A DNA stretch of 64,000 bases from Saccharina japonica (Eukaryota > Sar > Phaeophyceae > Laminariales > Laminariaceae), in the NCBI GenBank assembly GCA_008828725.1, contig MEHQ01003775.1:123735-187734 (forward strand), read 5' to 3'. The position numbers and the translations under genes were made by a program. Of this stretch, positions 11,824-23,900 are shown in pieces. Position 1 is the first letter of the stretch. Each line of letters opens with the position of its first letter. The notes beneath the pieces were generated by a model, which was not told where the DNA came from, searched no databases, and was given only the letters and a program-made list of their open reading frames with translations.

Positions 11824-13356
11824 TAATGAGGAGCTATTGATGCTCGAAGGGCGCTAGCCCTTCGAGCATCAATAGATGCTCTTCCTAATGGGTTGGGTAT
11901 CTGCCCGTGGGGGTGTACCCCCCGTCTCGCGAACGGACATAAACGGACAAAAAACAGTTCTGAAAGCTGCCAGAGCGTGGCTTTATTTAACGAAAGCTTA
12001 ATATTGAGGTTTGTCCGTCAGTCGTTCGCTTTGCTTTCGCCGTGCGACGCGTACGCCGAACCGATTCAGACGCGCTCGGGACTGATAGACGCCCGCTATT
12101 TACGCTTAAAGTTTAGTACTGCTCGTGTCGAAAGCGGTGCCGAGATCGCAGAGCTAGGCCGCATAATGACTGCCCTAGCTAACTCTTACCAGTGGCAATT
12201 GTCACTGGGATGTTGCGGCAGTAGCAGAGGAAGAGCATCATCACACACACACACAGATTTGCAACCACCACCACCACCACCACCAAACACCATCACCACC
12301 CGCACCGCCACTACCACCTAGTAGCTATAGGGAAGATACGCAGTCGTGCAATAGCTCTGTCCTGGTGGTGTTGGTGTGGTGGCAGCATGTGGTGTGGTGG
12401 TGTGATGGTGTGGCTTGCCTTGTTGTGCTCTCCTTTCTCGGGAACGCAGGTACCACCAGCAGCAACACGGAAAAACGACAGTAGTACCAGCAACCATCAC
12501 CACCACCACGAACACCACAAACACCACCGCCACCAGCCGAGCAACAGGAGCACGAGAAGCTTGTTGCTCGTGGTGGCTGGTGAACGTGGTTTTAAGATGG
12601 CTAAGCTTGGTCGTAGTTCGTGCTCCCAGCCTCCTCGATGCATGGTAGGTGATAAGTCACACCAGACCACCGCTGGGCACATATTCCTGGTACGTACTCG
12701 TACAGCAGCAGCAGCAGCAGCATTTTTTTTTTTTTGTCCATCCATTTATTATCTGTCTGCTGCTGCTGCTGATACCTGTACGGTTTTTGCAAACATTTTT
12801 TTTTCTTCTTTAATTTTGTTTCATTTTTTTACGATAACTTGATCTTGGAACCATTGTACCATTTTTCTTTTTATTATTATACCTGCACCTACGTACGTAT
12901 TTGACCTGCCCAGTACACAGCATTGTAGTAGTACACATACATACATACATAATGCCCTGCCAGTTTTCGTCGTTTCCATATATAATGCACCAACACACAC
13001 AGCCCAGCGATCCACTTAATACCCACTGTACAAGGTTGTTGCGCTGACACGCATCGCTTAACAAGAAATGTTGGTAGGTGGTGTTGGCGATGGTGGGACT
13101 ACCAGGCCAGGAACCAACCGACCCACCCAGTAACTCTCTCACCCACCACGCACACCCATCAACTACTTGCCGGTCACTAAAAAAAAGGTTTCTGTGCTGA
13201 CACAAATCGCTTGAAAAAAACCGATCCAATCAATCACGATTGATTATTGTAGGAACACAGCAAAAAGAGAAGAACCGACAACGCAGTAGCTTAATGCAGT
13301 TGGGAGTTTGTCCACTTGAAGGCGTCTGTCACGCTCCTCATTCCACCCGTTCTTGT
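11824..13356 (+). repeat. Tandem insertion, unit 1 (hairpin-capped)
   Basis: The unit starts TAATGAGGAGC and ends CCACCCGTTCTTG; unit 2 follows directly. A perfect 18-bp stem (CTATTGATGCTCGAAGGG, 11,834-11,851, pairing with 11,858-11,875) with a six-base loop caps its left end. Inside are CA, CCA, CAG and T-rich simple repeats. The right arm of the large inverted repeat lacks the whole 3.4 kb, so it is an insertion. No coding capacity is recognised. Confidence 0.75.
11834..11875. repeat. Perfect 18-bp stem hairpin
   Basis: CTATTGATGCTCGAAGGG, loop CGCTAG, then the exact reverse complement. A degraded version lies at about 13,366-13,406 at the same place in unit 2. Confidence 0.95.
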
Positions 13357-15250
13357 AATGAGGAGCTATTTGATGCGAGAAGGCCGCAGCCTTCGAGCAT
13401 CAATAGATGCTCTTCTAATGGGTTGGGTGTCTGCCCGTGGGTGTGTGCCCCTGCTCACGAACGACACAAACGGACAAAAAACAGTTCTGAAACTGCCACA
13501 GCGTGCCTTTATTTACGGAATGCTTAATATTGAGGTTTGTCTGTCTGCTCGTCTGTCTGCTCGTCTGTCTGCTCGTCTGTCCCTCGTTCGCTTTGCTTTT
13601 GTTTGGCGCGCGACGCGTACACTCAACCGATTCAGACACGCTCGGGACTGATAGAGGCCCGCTATTTGTGCCGACCGTCCTGTGCTGCTCGTGTCGAAAG
13701 CCGTGCCGATATCGGAGAGCTAGGTGGTAGTGACTGTCATAATTGGTTACCACAGTGACAATTGTCACTGAGTTTTTTATTTAACCCTGCGCTCAAGCTC
13801 TCAAGCAAAGATGTCGGGAGACATGTCAAGCAAGGCAAAACATGCGCTGTCAAGGGTGTAGGGTGGAGTGTTCCACACTAAAAACTAGTTGTTTGGTGAC
13901 AGTCACGGCACGTCAAGGCTGTCAAGGGTTGAAAGTGAAGAACACACACACACAGATTTGTACATCGTAGCTGCAACAGGCAGCTTCCGCACTCTGCAGA
14001 CGAGCCGCCCCACCACCACCACCACCACCACCACCACCACCACCACCCTTCAACCACCACCGACACCCCCGCCCAACTAGCCGCAGCAGCACTAGAAGCT
14101 GTTGTTGCTCGTAGTGGGTGGTGGGCGTCGGTGGTGGCTTGGCGTTGGTGGTGATGGTGGTGGTGTGCTTGCTCGTACTACAGCAGTACAAGTTTTCCAG
14201 GTAGGTACGTACCACCGCCGTGCTTCGATATACCTGGTAGTACGGCTGTTTCTGTGTATAATATACTAAAGAACACCACCACCACCACCACCACCACCAA
14301 CACTACGACCACCACCGACACCCCCGCCCCACTAGCCGCAGCAGCACTAGAAGCTGTTGTTGCTCGTAGTGGGTGGTGGGCGTCGGTGGTGGCTTGGCGT
14401 TGGTGGTGATGGTGGTGGTGTGCTTGTTCGTACTACAGCAGTACAAGTTTTCCAGGTAGGTACGTACCACCGCCGTGCTTCGATATACCTGGTAGTACGG
14501 CTGTTTCTGTGTAACGAGTGCACAGCTTACTGTATAGTATACTAACCGGGCACGAAAAAAAACAACCCCTTTTTTTTGTTTTTTTTTTACTCGAACTTTT
14601 TCAAGTATTTGTCTTTGCATTTTCTGTGAAATATTATTCCTCGTTTTTTCACGTATACCTACGTACGTATCTCGGGTTTGTTTTTTTTTAATTATTATAC
14701 CTGCACTTACGTACGCATTTGACCTGCCCAGTACACACCAGTAGTACTACACATACATGATGCCCTGCCAGTTTTCGTCGTTTCCATATAATACGCACCA
14801 ACACACACAGCCCAGCGATCCACTTAACCCATTCAGACCTGAAAAAAGTATCCTACACTAATTTCAAGTATTTGTCCCCAGATACGTGGGACCAGTTCTG
14901 AAGGGGTTAATACCCACTGTACAAGGTTGTTGCGCTGACACGCATCGCTTAACAAGAAATGTTGGTGGGTGGTGTTGGCGATGGTGGGACTACCAGCCCA
15001 GGGACCAACCGACCCACCCAGTAACTCTCTCACCCACCACGCACACCCATCAAATACTTGCCGGTCACTAAAAAAAAGGTTTCTGTGCTGACACAAATCG
15101 CTTAAAAAGAAAAACGATCCAATCAATCACGATTATTGTAGGAACACAGCAAAAAAAGAAGAACCGCCAACGCAGTAGCTTAATGCAGTTAGGAGTTTGA
15201 CCACTTGAAGGCGTCTGTCACCCTCCTCATTCCACCCGTTCTAAGAATCT
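13357..15250 (+). repeat. Tandem insertion, unit 2 (hairpin-capped)
   Basis: A second copy of unit 1, in the same orientation and directly adjoining. It shares the damaged hairpin, the GGACAAAAAACAGTTCTGAAA block, the CA repeat, the block from CTGCCAGTTTTCGTCG to the CCACTTGAAGGCGTCTGTCA block, and the CCACCCGTTCT end. It is longer than unit 1 mainly because a roughly 210-base piece (GTGG-rich stem, CAAGTTTTCCAGGTAGG, TACGGCTGTTTCTGTG) is itself duplicated (about 14,051-14,262 and 14,309-14,512). Confidence 0.75.
14011..14047. repeat. ACC/CCA microsatellite
   Basis: About twelve ACC triplets. A second, shorter CCA tract lies at about 14,274-14,299. Together with the GTGG-rich stretches that follow, each can fold into a long imperfect stem. 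Confidence 0.9.
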
Positions 15251-16473
15251 TGTATCAGGCAGCAGAGCACCCACCCATACACACACCCAGCATCGCGGCT
15301 GGGCGGACTCTTCATGAGAACTACCCAAACTGCGCTTTCGGGCTGCGTACGCTGTTCCGCCTGCTTGGTGTACTTCCTGTTTGCTGTTATCTATTGGCAT
15401 GTCGAGGGAGGTACGAGTACTATGCTTGGTTGCATCAAAACCGGCAACTTCATTGTTGCGCCGAAATGACGACAAGCCATCATAGATCACAAACGAACAC
15501 AGAAGACAAACAAGCCAAGCATCAAGTCGGCAGCACGAAGAGGGCCCAGCCGTACACCGTTGCACATGAAGGATAGGGTCTATCTCAAAGTTTACACATA
15601 AGTTCGTATGTCATGCATCTTGGCCTCGCTTCCTGAGCGAGGATCGAAAGCGACAGACACCTTCAATATTCCACGATGGCCGCGCTTACGACGTACACGT
15701 TGTCAGTATGAGCGTATTTCTACCTGGCTGCAGAACGAGGCAAGCTACCCGCCTGCCTTCTAGCTCTTGCCGCACGTCTTGCTTGCACTTGTATATACCG
15801 CACGTACATGGTCTACGGGAGGTCTTCCAGCTACGTACCGGTACGAGTATCCCATAACTGACACTTCGTAGACAAGAGATACATAACAACACAAACCTGT
15901 TTCAAAACACGACAGATGTCGCAGACGTTTATGACAAAGCTACTGTTGTACTTGGTATGATATCATCTTCCCGAATGCCCCTCAGCGGCAGCACTATGAT
16001 TACTTCTGCAAATACCACCCTTGCAAGATAGCAGGTACATCAAGTACGGGAGGACCAGGTATGGCGCAAGGCACAAACACTTTTCCCACTTGGGCGGGCA
16101 TTGAAACGTGCGTGTTGCCTAAGAATTTCGTAACGTCTCTGTTTGTCTAGCGCTAGGCACTGCAAACGTGACGATGACTGATGCGCAACCTAGTCGCTAG
16201 TCTCGTGGAAGGCATCCCTAACCTGGTTTCAGAAGTACGCTCAAACATCGTCGGAAAACCACCTTCCACTACAGGTAGTACGCGCTCACCTCAAATCGCA
16301 CTCTCGATTTGCAAGCACAAATGCTGCCCTCAGACGCCAACTAGGGATCCCTTGACCCCTTTTCATCGCGGCTACTGCTCAACACGACTTATACTCTAGC
16401 GCCCTCGTTACGGGTTGCTCGTTCGAACGCCTACACTCCTGTGTGATATATTGTGGTTTGTGCCGGTCCATCG

Positions 16474-17583
16474 TAGGCCCAATCTTCTAAGACGAGCGAA
16501 GCGAGCCGTAAGTCGGACTTAGTTTTCGAGCGTAGCGAGGAATAAGCCGACCGCAGGTCGAAAAAAATTGGATTAAGACGTGCGAATATTAGTCGTCTTA
16601 TTCAGTCTTTTACGTCTTAGCACGTCTTGCATTCGTCTTAGCACGTCTTGCATTCGTCTTGGCGCGTCTTAATCGGAATTAAGACGTGCTAAGACGAGTG
16701 TAAGACGTGCTAAGACGAATCTAAGACGTGCTTAGACGAGCCTAAGACATGCCAAGACGAATCTAAGACGTGCTAAGACACAAAAATAGGCATAAGACGA
16801 CTCGTACATATATATATACTCTCTTCATACGTACCATCACTTCGTATATACATGAATGTGTAGGTAATGGTGTAGAATACAACAACAACGATAACCCTTG
16901 AGTACTCTATCATCCTGCTACTACATATATCTGCTTATTACATAGTAGGAGCAGGTTGAATGCTACTATTACTGCATGCAGCTGCCGCCGTCAATCAATG
17001 CACATAACACAGCGGAACATTGACCGGGGCGGGCGGGAAGGAAGGAGCCGGGGCCGACGCCGCCAGCAGTGCCGAAGCCATTATTGCGAAAGAGTGGAAG
17101 CGGTGCTTTGCTGGTGTTGTTGTAGTCGTAGGTGTGCTGGGAAGGTGCAATCAATAACATGTTACAATGTGTGCTGTGTGTAGGGCTTGGAGGTTTTTGT
17201 CGAGGTGGAGGTGCGCTGTGTGCTGTATAATGCGTGTGGGGCGATCGCGAATTTCAAATAAAAAACAAACAAAATCCCATCATCCCATCCCGCGAGAAAA
17301 AAAACGGAGCACACTTGGAGCACATGGAAAAAATCGGGGAAACACTAAAAACAAAGGTTCGAAAAGCAGCTTGGAGTCATTGCTTTACCTGCTGATTGTT
17401 CCCGTTATGTTCCTACAGCTCGCTCAAGTCGTGAGAACTACCTAAGACTCCCTAAGCGGCGCCTTATAAAGTTTTAAGACGAATCGAAGACGTGCTAAGA
17501 CGCAATATAGGGAGTAAGACGGGCCTCTCTCTGAAAAACGGATTAAGACAAATTTTAAGACACGTCTTAGAAGATTGGGCCTA
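16474..17583. mobile_element. Non-autonomous TIR DNA transposon, 8-bp target duplication
   Basis: The ends are perfect 21-bp inverted repeats beginning TAGGCCCAATCTTCTAAGAC (16,474-16,494 and 17,563-17,583). They are flanked by a direct duplication GTCCATCG (16,466-16,473 and 17,584-17,591). An 8-bp duplication is typical of hAT-type transposition, although the end sequence only partly fits the usual hAT consensus. The left third (about 16,560-16,800) is a fold-back array of AAGACGTGCT/AGCACGTCTT units; AAGACG motifs recur near the right end. No transposase is seen, so it must have been moved in trans. It sits almost exactly at the centre of the large inverted repeat. Confidence 0.88.
16560..16800. 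repeat. AAGACG fold-back subrepeat array
   Basis: Several units near 20 bases carry CGTCTTAGCACGTCTTGCATT-like sequence on one side and the complementary AAGACGTGCTAAGACGA-like units on the other, meeting near AATCGGAATTAAG at about 16,670. The array can form one long hairpin. Confidence 0.85.
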
Positions 17584-17679
17584 GTCCATCGGCCAGAAAC
17601 GTGGGCGGCGGGTTTATATTGTTTGGCAAGGCGTTTTCTTCAAACACGGGGACACCACATTATATCTCCCCCACGCAGG

Positions 17680-20600
17680 GCACAAACCGCGACATCTTGC
17701 ACGGGAGTGCAGGCGCCTGAAGGAGCTACCAGTAGCGAGGACGCTGCAGGATAAGTCGTGTTGAGCAGCAGCCGCAACAAAGGGGAACCAAGGGCTCACG
17801 TGTTGACGTCTGAGAGGAAGCATTTGTGCGTGCGGATCGAGAGTGCAATTTGAGGTGAGATCGTACATAGTACAATGTGGTTTTCCGACGATGTTTGGGC
17901 GTACTTTGTGATGCCTTTCACAAGACTAGAGGCTGGGTTGCGCTTCAGCCATCGTCACGTTTGTAATGCGTAGCCCTAAACAAACAGAGACGTTGCGAAT
18001 TCCTATGCCAAACGCACGTTGCAGCCCCCGCAAAAGTGGTTTAGTTCAACGATACCGGCACCCTGAAAAGTGTTTGTGCCTTGCGCCATACCTGGTCCTA
18101 CTTGCACCTTTTTTTTTCTTGCAAGGGTGGTATTTACGTATTTACAGCAGTAGTGCACAGGCTGAGGGGCATTCCAGAGGATGATATCATACCAGGTACA
18201 ACAGTAGTTTGAAGGACGTCTGCGTCATCTGTCTTGTTTTCAGGCTGTTGTGTTGTTATGTACCTGGTATCACCTCTTTATCTTGTGTACGAAGTGACAG
18301 CTTTGTAATACTGTAGCTCGAAGACCTCCTGTATACCATGGACGTGCGATATATGCAAGTGCAGGCAAGAGGTGCGGCAAATGCTAGCAGACAGGCGGGC
18401 AGCTGGCCTCGTACCGTCGCCAGGTAGAAACTACGCTCATATTGTTAGTGCGGTAATCATGGAATGCAAACGATACACTAAACCAAGGTGTCTGCCGCTT
18501 ACGAGGTCCCGCTCAAAAAGCATGGCAAGATGCATGACAGACAGACGTACTATTACTAGTAAACCAAAAAGGCCCTCTACTTCATGTGCAGCGTCTTACG
18601 GCTCGGCCCTCTTCGCAATGCCGAGCTGATGCTATTCTTCTGCTGTTTGTCTTCTGTGTTTGTTTGTGATCTGCAATGGGTGGTCGTGATGACGGCGCAA
18701 CAAAAAAGGTGCAGGTTTTGATGCAACCAAGCATAGTACCCCCCTCGACATGTCAATAGCGAGCAGAAAGCAGGAAGCCCGCCAAGGCAGCAGAACAGAG
18801 CAGGCAGCCCGAATACGCGTTCGAGTGGTTTTTATTTAGTGTCCACACAGCCGCAATGCTGACTGCGTGTGTGTGGGCGGGTGCTCGCCTGCCTGTTATG
18901 ATGGCGTTTTTCTCGTAAACCTTTATTGTGAAACAGTCTAAAATAGGTACACTCTTTGGCAACGCTTTAGTGAGCTTCATGGGGCCGTTATAAGGCATAC
19001 ACTTTGTAAGTCGAACCATCAACATAAACGTTAGACGTGGTTACAATTTGAGGCGCTCATACCAACTATGTATTCCGTTAGGGTCGGTCTGTGCCTAGAG
19101 GTCAGCCAAGCAAGTAGACATTATATGTTCATCACAGAGCGATCACTACTGTATGTGCACATCATGTTTGGGTGTCGTTAGGCAGGCGAAAAGTACAGAA
19201 GCATGAGCAGATAGGAAGCTTGTACCTGGTATAACTTTACACAGCGGTAGTGGTCCCTCCGTAGAGCTTGCTGCCCGCTACAGTGCCTTCTGCAGAGCGA
19301 TGACTATAGCAGTCGCACAGCATTTTCCGTCGTCATCAGGCTTGCGAGAAGTATAAACAGCAGAATCAAGTATGAATAGTACACAGTAGTAGGGGCCCGT
19401 TTGTAGTGCCGTCATCACAGAGCGATTCCATTGGACCTTATGATCCGTGGTCGTTAGGCAGGCGTTATATACAGCAGCAGCAGCAGCAGCAGGAGCGGAA
19501 ATGAGTGTTTATATTATACAGAAGTGGTCCCTCTGTAGGGTCGATTGAGTAGGGCCGGCTGCCCGCTTATAGCGCATGTGGCAACGCTTCGCCCATAGCG
19601 GGTATGAAATTCACCTGTATGGTTGTGTGCGGAGTAGTGCCGATTGCCTATAGTCTAGACGGATCATCACTGGAGTAGTATATCTGGTTTCTGCGCCTTG
19701 CGCCGTATCGAAAAATGTAAGAGTACCCAAGAGCAACCGACAATATATTGGACGAATGTGATACGTATTATATATGAACTGTACCAGTACGAGTATATCA
19801 AGCTGAGCATGCAAACCTGCGAGGCCCTGTCTGAATGCCAGTCGGACAGCATCCTCCAACAATTATAATAGTATAAACATCTAAAACAAATCCCACTGTG
19901 TTTTGTTTGCCCGCCGTGAGTAAGCCACGGGTTGAAATTAAAAACTCAAGCGCTAATTGAAAAAACAAAGCAGTACGCATGAACATGAGATGACTAGTAG
20001 GCGGAGAGGACATGTAAATATTGTATGCGCAGACCTCTAAGCGATCGTGTGGAACTGGCTGACAGACGTTAGTTTTCTCTGCTTGTCATATCGCTAATAG
20101 ACAAAGTGCTTTATCGCTAACAATAGCGGGTGTGGCGTGGTTTGGTTGCTAGCGTACTGGCTCTGGGCGTATTGGCACCGACGATGAACCTGCTTCGGTT
20201 GCATGAACTATTCGTCCCGATGTGAAAAATTCATGATTAATGAGCACAATCGTAAAGCGCTGGCTTCACGCAACATCTAACTTTTGTTCTGTCGCAGATA
20301 TGTTTATTTGTGTCGTACGTACCTGTCCCCACCTGTTTGGGCATGAGTAGCACGTACTACCCACCGACTATTATGATATCTGCCGATTTACATGCCCTTG
20401 GTTCAAAATACGTCACCACGCCTCCCTAACAGCCTGTAGAAAATATTTGAAAGCGCTGTCAGGGTGTCCAACTAGCTCGCCTGTAGGAAGTATGGTGAAT
20501 GATATCGCAACTAGGACACGAAAATCGCATGGTACCCGGGTACCTGAGTCTTAATACACTGTGCGTGCTGATGACTCTGACAGTGTTTTTTATCTATAAC

Positions 20601-20960
20601 ATTCTATTCCACGGTTTGTAGGAGGTGTGGTGAGTATGTGTCATCGGGGACACGTGCATCGTCGGGTCCAAGTACCCGGCGCGTGACAGGTTCTACGAGT
20701 AGATTTTTTATGACGTCTTTATATTAAGTACCAGGTATCGTATATATATCCTCCCATACGTCCGAACAGTATTATGTACAGCACGCGACATTTACTACTA
20801 GTTTAGAAGTTAAGATTTTCAGGTTGAATTTTGTTTATGTTTAATAATGTACAGATATGCAGAAACTATGCTCAGCGAGGAATGCCCCTCTAAATCCAAT
20901 ACATAAATAGGGGCTATACTCAACATTGATATCGCAATAAGCCGCGAGCCTTAGCCAACT
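17680..20960 (-). repeat. Right arm of the large inverted repeat
   Basis: Reverse-complement partner of the left arm (9,840-11,823 plus 15,251-16,464). It lacks the 3.4 kb tandem insertion: AACGCCATCATAACAGGCAG here reads straight through where the left arm is split. Within 19,090-19,560 a motif pair (AGAGCGAT and TCGTTAGGCAGGCG) recurs about three times, so the arm has internal subrepeats. A CAG run lies at 19,472-19,492. No gene is supported. Confidence 0.85.
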
Positions 20961-23900
20961 AAGAGAGAGTAACCACGGTCGCGTACTGGATTACATGACT
21001 GGAAACCGTAAAAGAAACAACGATCTCCAGGAAAATACGAGAGCGCGAACCCCAAAGCCTTGAGAAGTCGTCTCGTCATCACCGCAATAATATTCAAAAG
21101 TTGTGTTCCTTCATGTTTCTGTTTTATCTCCTTTATCTGCGTGCATGTCCGCTTTAATACCCGTAAGCAGTACTGTACATTGGCCGGTTACCTCCATTAC
21201 CCGGGTATCTGTGCCTGAAGATATGGGCACTGGGCCACGGGTACTGGCAATATACCTCAATTCGTCCGGGCACCCGACGGGGTATAACTCTAGTTTTGGT
21301 GTACTGCTGTAGAATAGCTGTTATCTACTGTAGCCAGGCACACATACCATCATCACGTTAGCCGTAGACAAAGGCGTCGCCGCGTACAGGGCCTTCCACG
21401 CCGCACACAAGCTACACATTGACTGACCAAATATCGCTCGAATTGGCCACATGTAGCATTTTTCGCGGCTTAAACTCCAGTCTCTCTGGACCCTCGTGCC
21501 TGGAGGACCGCCGACAGCAGGTTTTCTCACACCGGGCACACGTTCCGACGTCTGTTCACATTGTCCAACCAAACGACTGCAGTTTTTCTGCTCGCGTCTA
21601 TACCGAGAGCCCCGACTCCGTCGCGTGTCACTCGTTTTTTTCCAGCCTGTCAACCTTCGTCAAGATCACTGGTCAGCGTTGGTTGAATCCTTTGCCTCTA
21701 GGGCAACCCTGACATAGGCATGCCTCATTTCTCTACCGAGCGAAGCGCGGTTTGCCGTTTCCGGCGTTTACAGATGGTGTAACTCTGCCTAGGGGAAACC
21801 TTATACATGACAAACCGAGACGGCTGGACACTATTATGCTGTATACACGATGGAGCAGCTTGCCGGGGTTAACTCACGCGGCTACAGAGAATACGATTCA
21901 CCGCAGGCCATCGTCACCTGACGGGGGGTTCCGCTTTATCTTATGACGCGATAATCCCTCCCTGCGACGGTTCGCGGGTGGTTTCTGATGTGTAGCGCAA
22001 ATGCCCACAATCGACACTCAGCACAGAGACCCCAGCGTTTATTTGTAGTTCTAACTGCTGCGTTTAAGGACTGTATCTGCCCCGACGGCGTTTCCTCACT
22101 CTACCGCTGCGTCCAGTCATCAATGCACGCTGACCAGCAGTGTTTAGCCTTTGTTTTGAAAATTAAGAAAATGGTTGACGTGTCACTAGTGGTACGGCGT
22201 ATTGAAAAACCTCGAGCAAGATAATCGTGTGTTTTCTTTGCTGTAAACAGATACAGTTTGATAATGTGCCGTAGACCTCGCGTATACCAGCTACCGGTTG
22301 TCAGTATTGCAATGCAACGTAATCACTCAGAAATCGCAAGGTGGGCTTCGCGTATAGAAACTTCTGGTAACGAGCTTCGCAATCCTGGCATAAATTACAC
22401 CCCAAATATATGGTGCAAGTTTTGGCATTGGTTGGTGGGAGGGTTTTCTTAAGCGGTGGGAGCTGAATAGTGTTGGGTTGTCTAGACGATGAAACACCGT
22501 ACCAACATCCTCCAACGTGGCCACAGCGGTAGCGATACAAACCCAACCGCCAGAAGTATGGGGTTTCCCGCTCTAACGTCCCACTCATAATGCATTATGT
22601 CGGTAGGGTGGCGTTCGTGGGCATATTGTGCACCCGACTACACCCTCTGGGTATTTTTGCGAGTGCTTTCCACGCTCAGAAGCCTTTTTTGGAGTGAACG
22701 TTTATTCTCCGGTAGAAACACTCTTAGGTGGTCGTGTGCATCACTCCTGCTGTAGAGAGCTTAAGCTGCTTGTGAGTGGGTACTGTTGGCGTTCTCGATT
22801 ACTCGAGCAGTTGTTTTCCATGTGTGTGCACGGTTCGTAACTGTTGCTGTGTCCCCGACAGTAGTCGCCCAATTGGCCTACTTTGGACCATATTGTAAAT
22901 TAACAACTCTGCCGCTGCTGCTGCTGCTACTGATGTCCGGTTTCTAACTATGTCTATGTTGCTGCTGCCGCTGGTGCTGTTGCTGCAATCTTGCTACTTC
23001 GCTTGTTTCTCTTACATATACACCTTTTGTTACTATTGTCTATGCTGCTGCTAATGTTGCTGTTTTTGCTGCTGCTTGATCCCACCCACCACAAACAAGA
23101 CTCTCCCTCCTGCCCTCTACGTGTTTACACAGTGATCGATCACGCAGGCAGGTATAGCCGACTAAACAAACGCTTGTAGTCGACACTCGAGGCAGCGTTT
23201 TTGTTTTCAAGTTGCATCTTGGTATTACAAACCCCGAGTGCTCCTGGTAGACCTAAGTTGAGGTCGTTGCGAGTTTCTCTGGCGGCCACCCCTACCTTGA
23301 TTACCTCGTACACCTCCGTGCTGGCAGTTCCTGGCGCTCACAGCCTGTGTTGTATACCTGAGGAGACCCTGCAATAGCACTTTTTTTCAACGAGAAGGGG
23401 CTCTCCTTCCCGTACAGTTTGTGTGTCATAGGGTCAAAAGTGCACGGGTCAACAAAAACCTGTGCTCCACTTGCAACGGAAACCACCGAACCAATGGGTC
23501 GAGTGTCGTTGGGTCTTTAATCCGCCTCGTTCTACGTACACACGCCAGTTTCCTACTCGTTCTGTGCGTTGGCCTGTACTTTTGATTCTCATAGGGGGCG
23601 GCATGTCAGGCACATAAAACCTTGAACAGTACGTGGTACAGCATCATATGTACATATATACATTTTGCTCTGTCTTGGTCAGTCTTCTTCATCGTGCGAG
23701 CGGTATTCGTCGGTGGCCGAGAAGTAAGGTTGTGCTGCCGGTATCGGGCTAGCGAAAATCAATCCCGGGAAGTAGTATATTGTCGGAGGATATCGCACCA
23801 GCTGCCCTCGATGGCATTCGGTACGGATGGTGTCGATAGTTGTCCCGCTCCGCATGAATGACACCGGTGCGTCACAAAGTAGATCACCTGAAAGGACCCT

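Larger units (their letters stand above)
9840..16464 (+). repeat. Left arm of a large inverted repeat
   Basis: Apart from an insertion at about 11,824-15,250, this arm pairs in reverse complement with about 17,680-20,960. Landmarks shared from outside to inside: GGCTAAGGCT, AATCTTAACT, GCGCCGGGTACTTG, GGTTGTTCTTGGG, AACGCCAT, GCACCCxCCCA, GGTTGCATCAAAACC, ATGATATCAT, GGTATGGCGCAAGGCACAAACACTTTTCC and GGTTTGTGCC. The arms have diverged by substitutions and small indels, so the duplication is not recent. No gene is supported inside the arms. Short open frames shared between them follow nucleotide homology only. Confidence 0.85.

Noticed and set aside
11834..11890. Helitron 3' end: hairpin followed about ten bases later by CTAA and T
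   Set aside because: Homology between the two units continues without a break past CTAA, so it is not an element boundary. No TC 5' end or Rep/helicase sequence was found.
16560..16800. CRISPR-like array of AAGACGTGCT repeats
   Set aside because: The repeats are contiguous and inverted, without unique spacers, and lie inside a eukaryotic TIR element.
21321..21712. Overlapping open frames of about 100 residues on both strands
   Set aside because: No recognisable domain and no duplicate in the window; coding status could not be supported on either strand.
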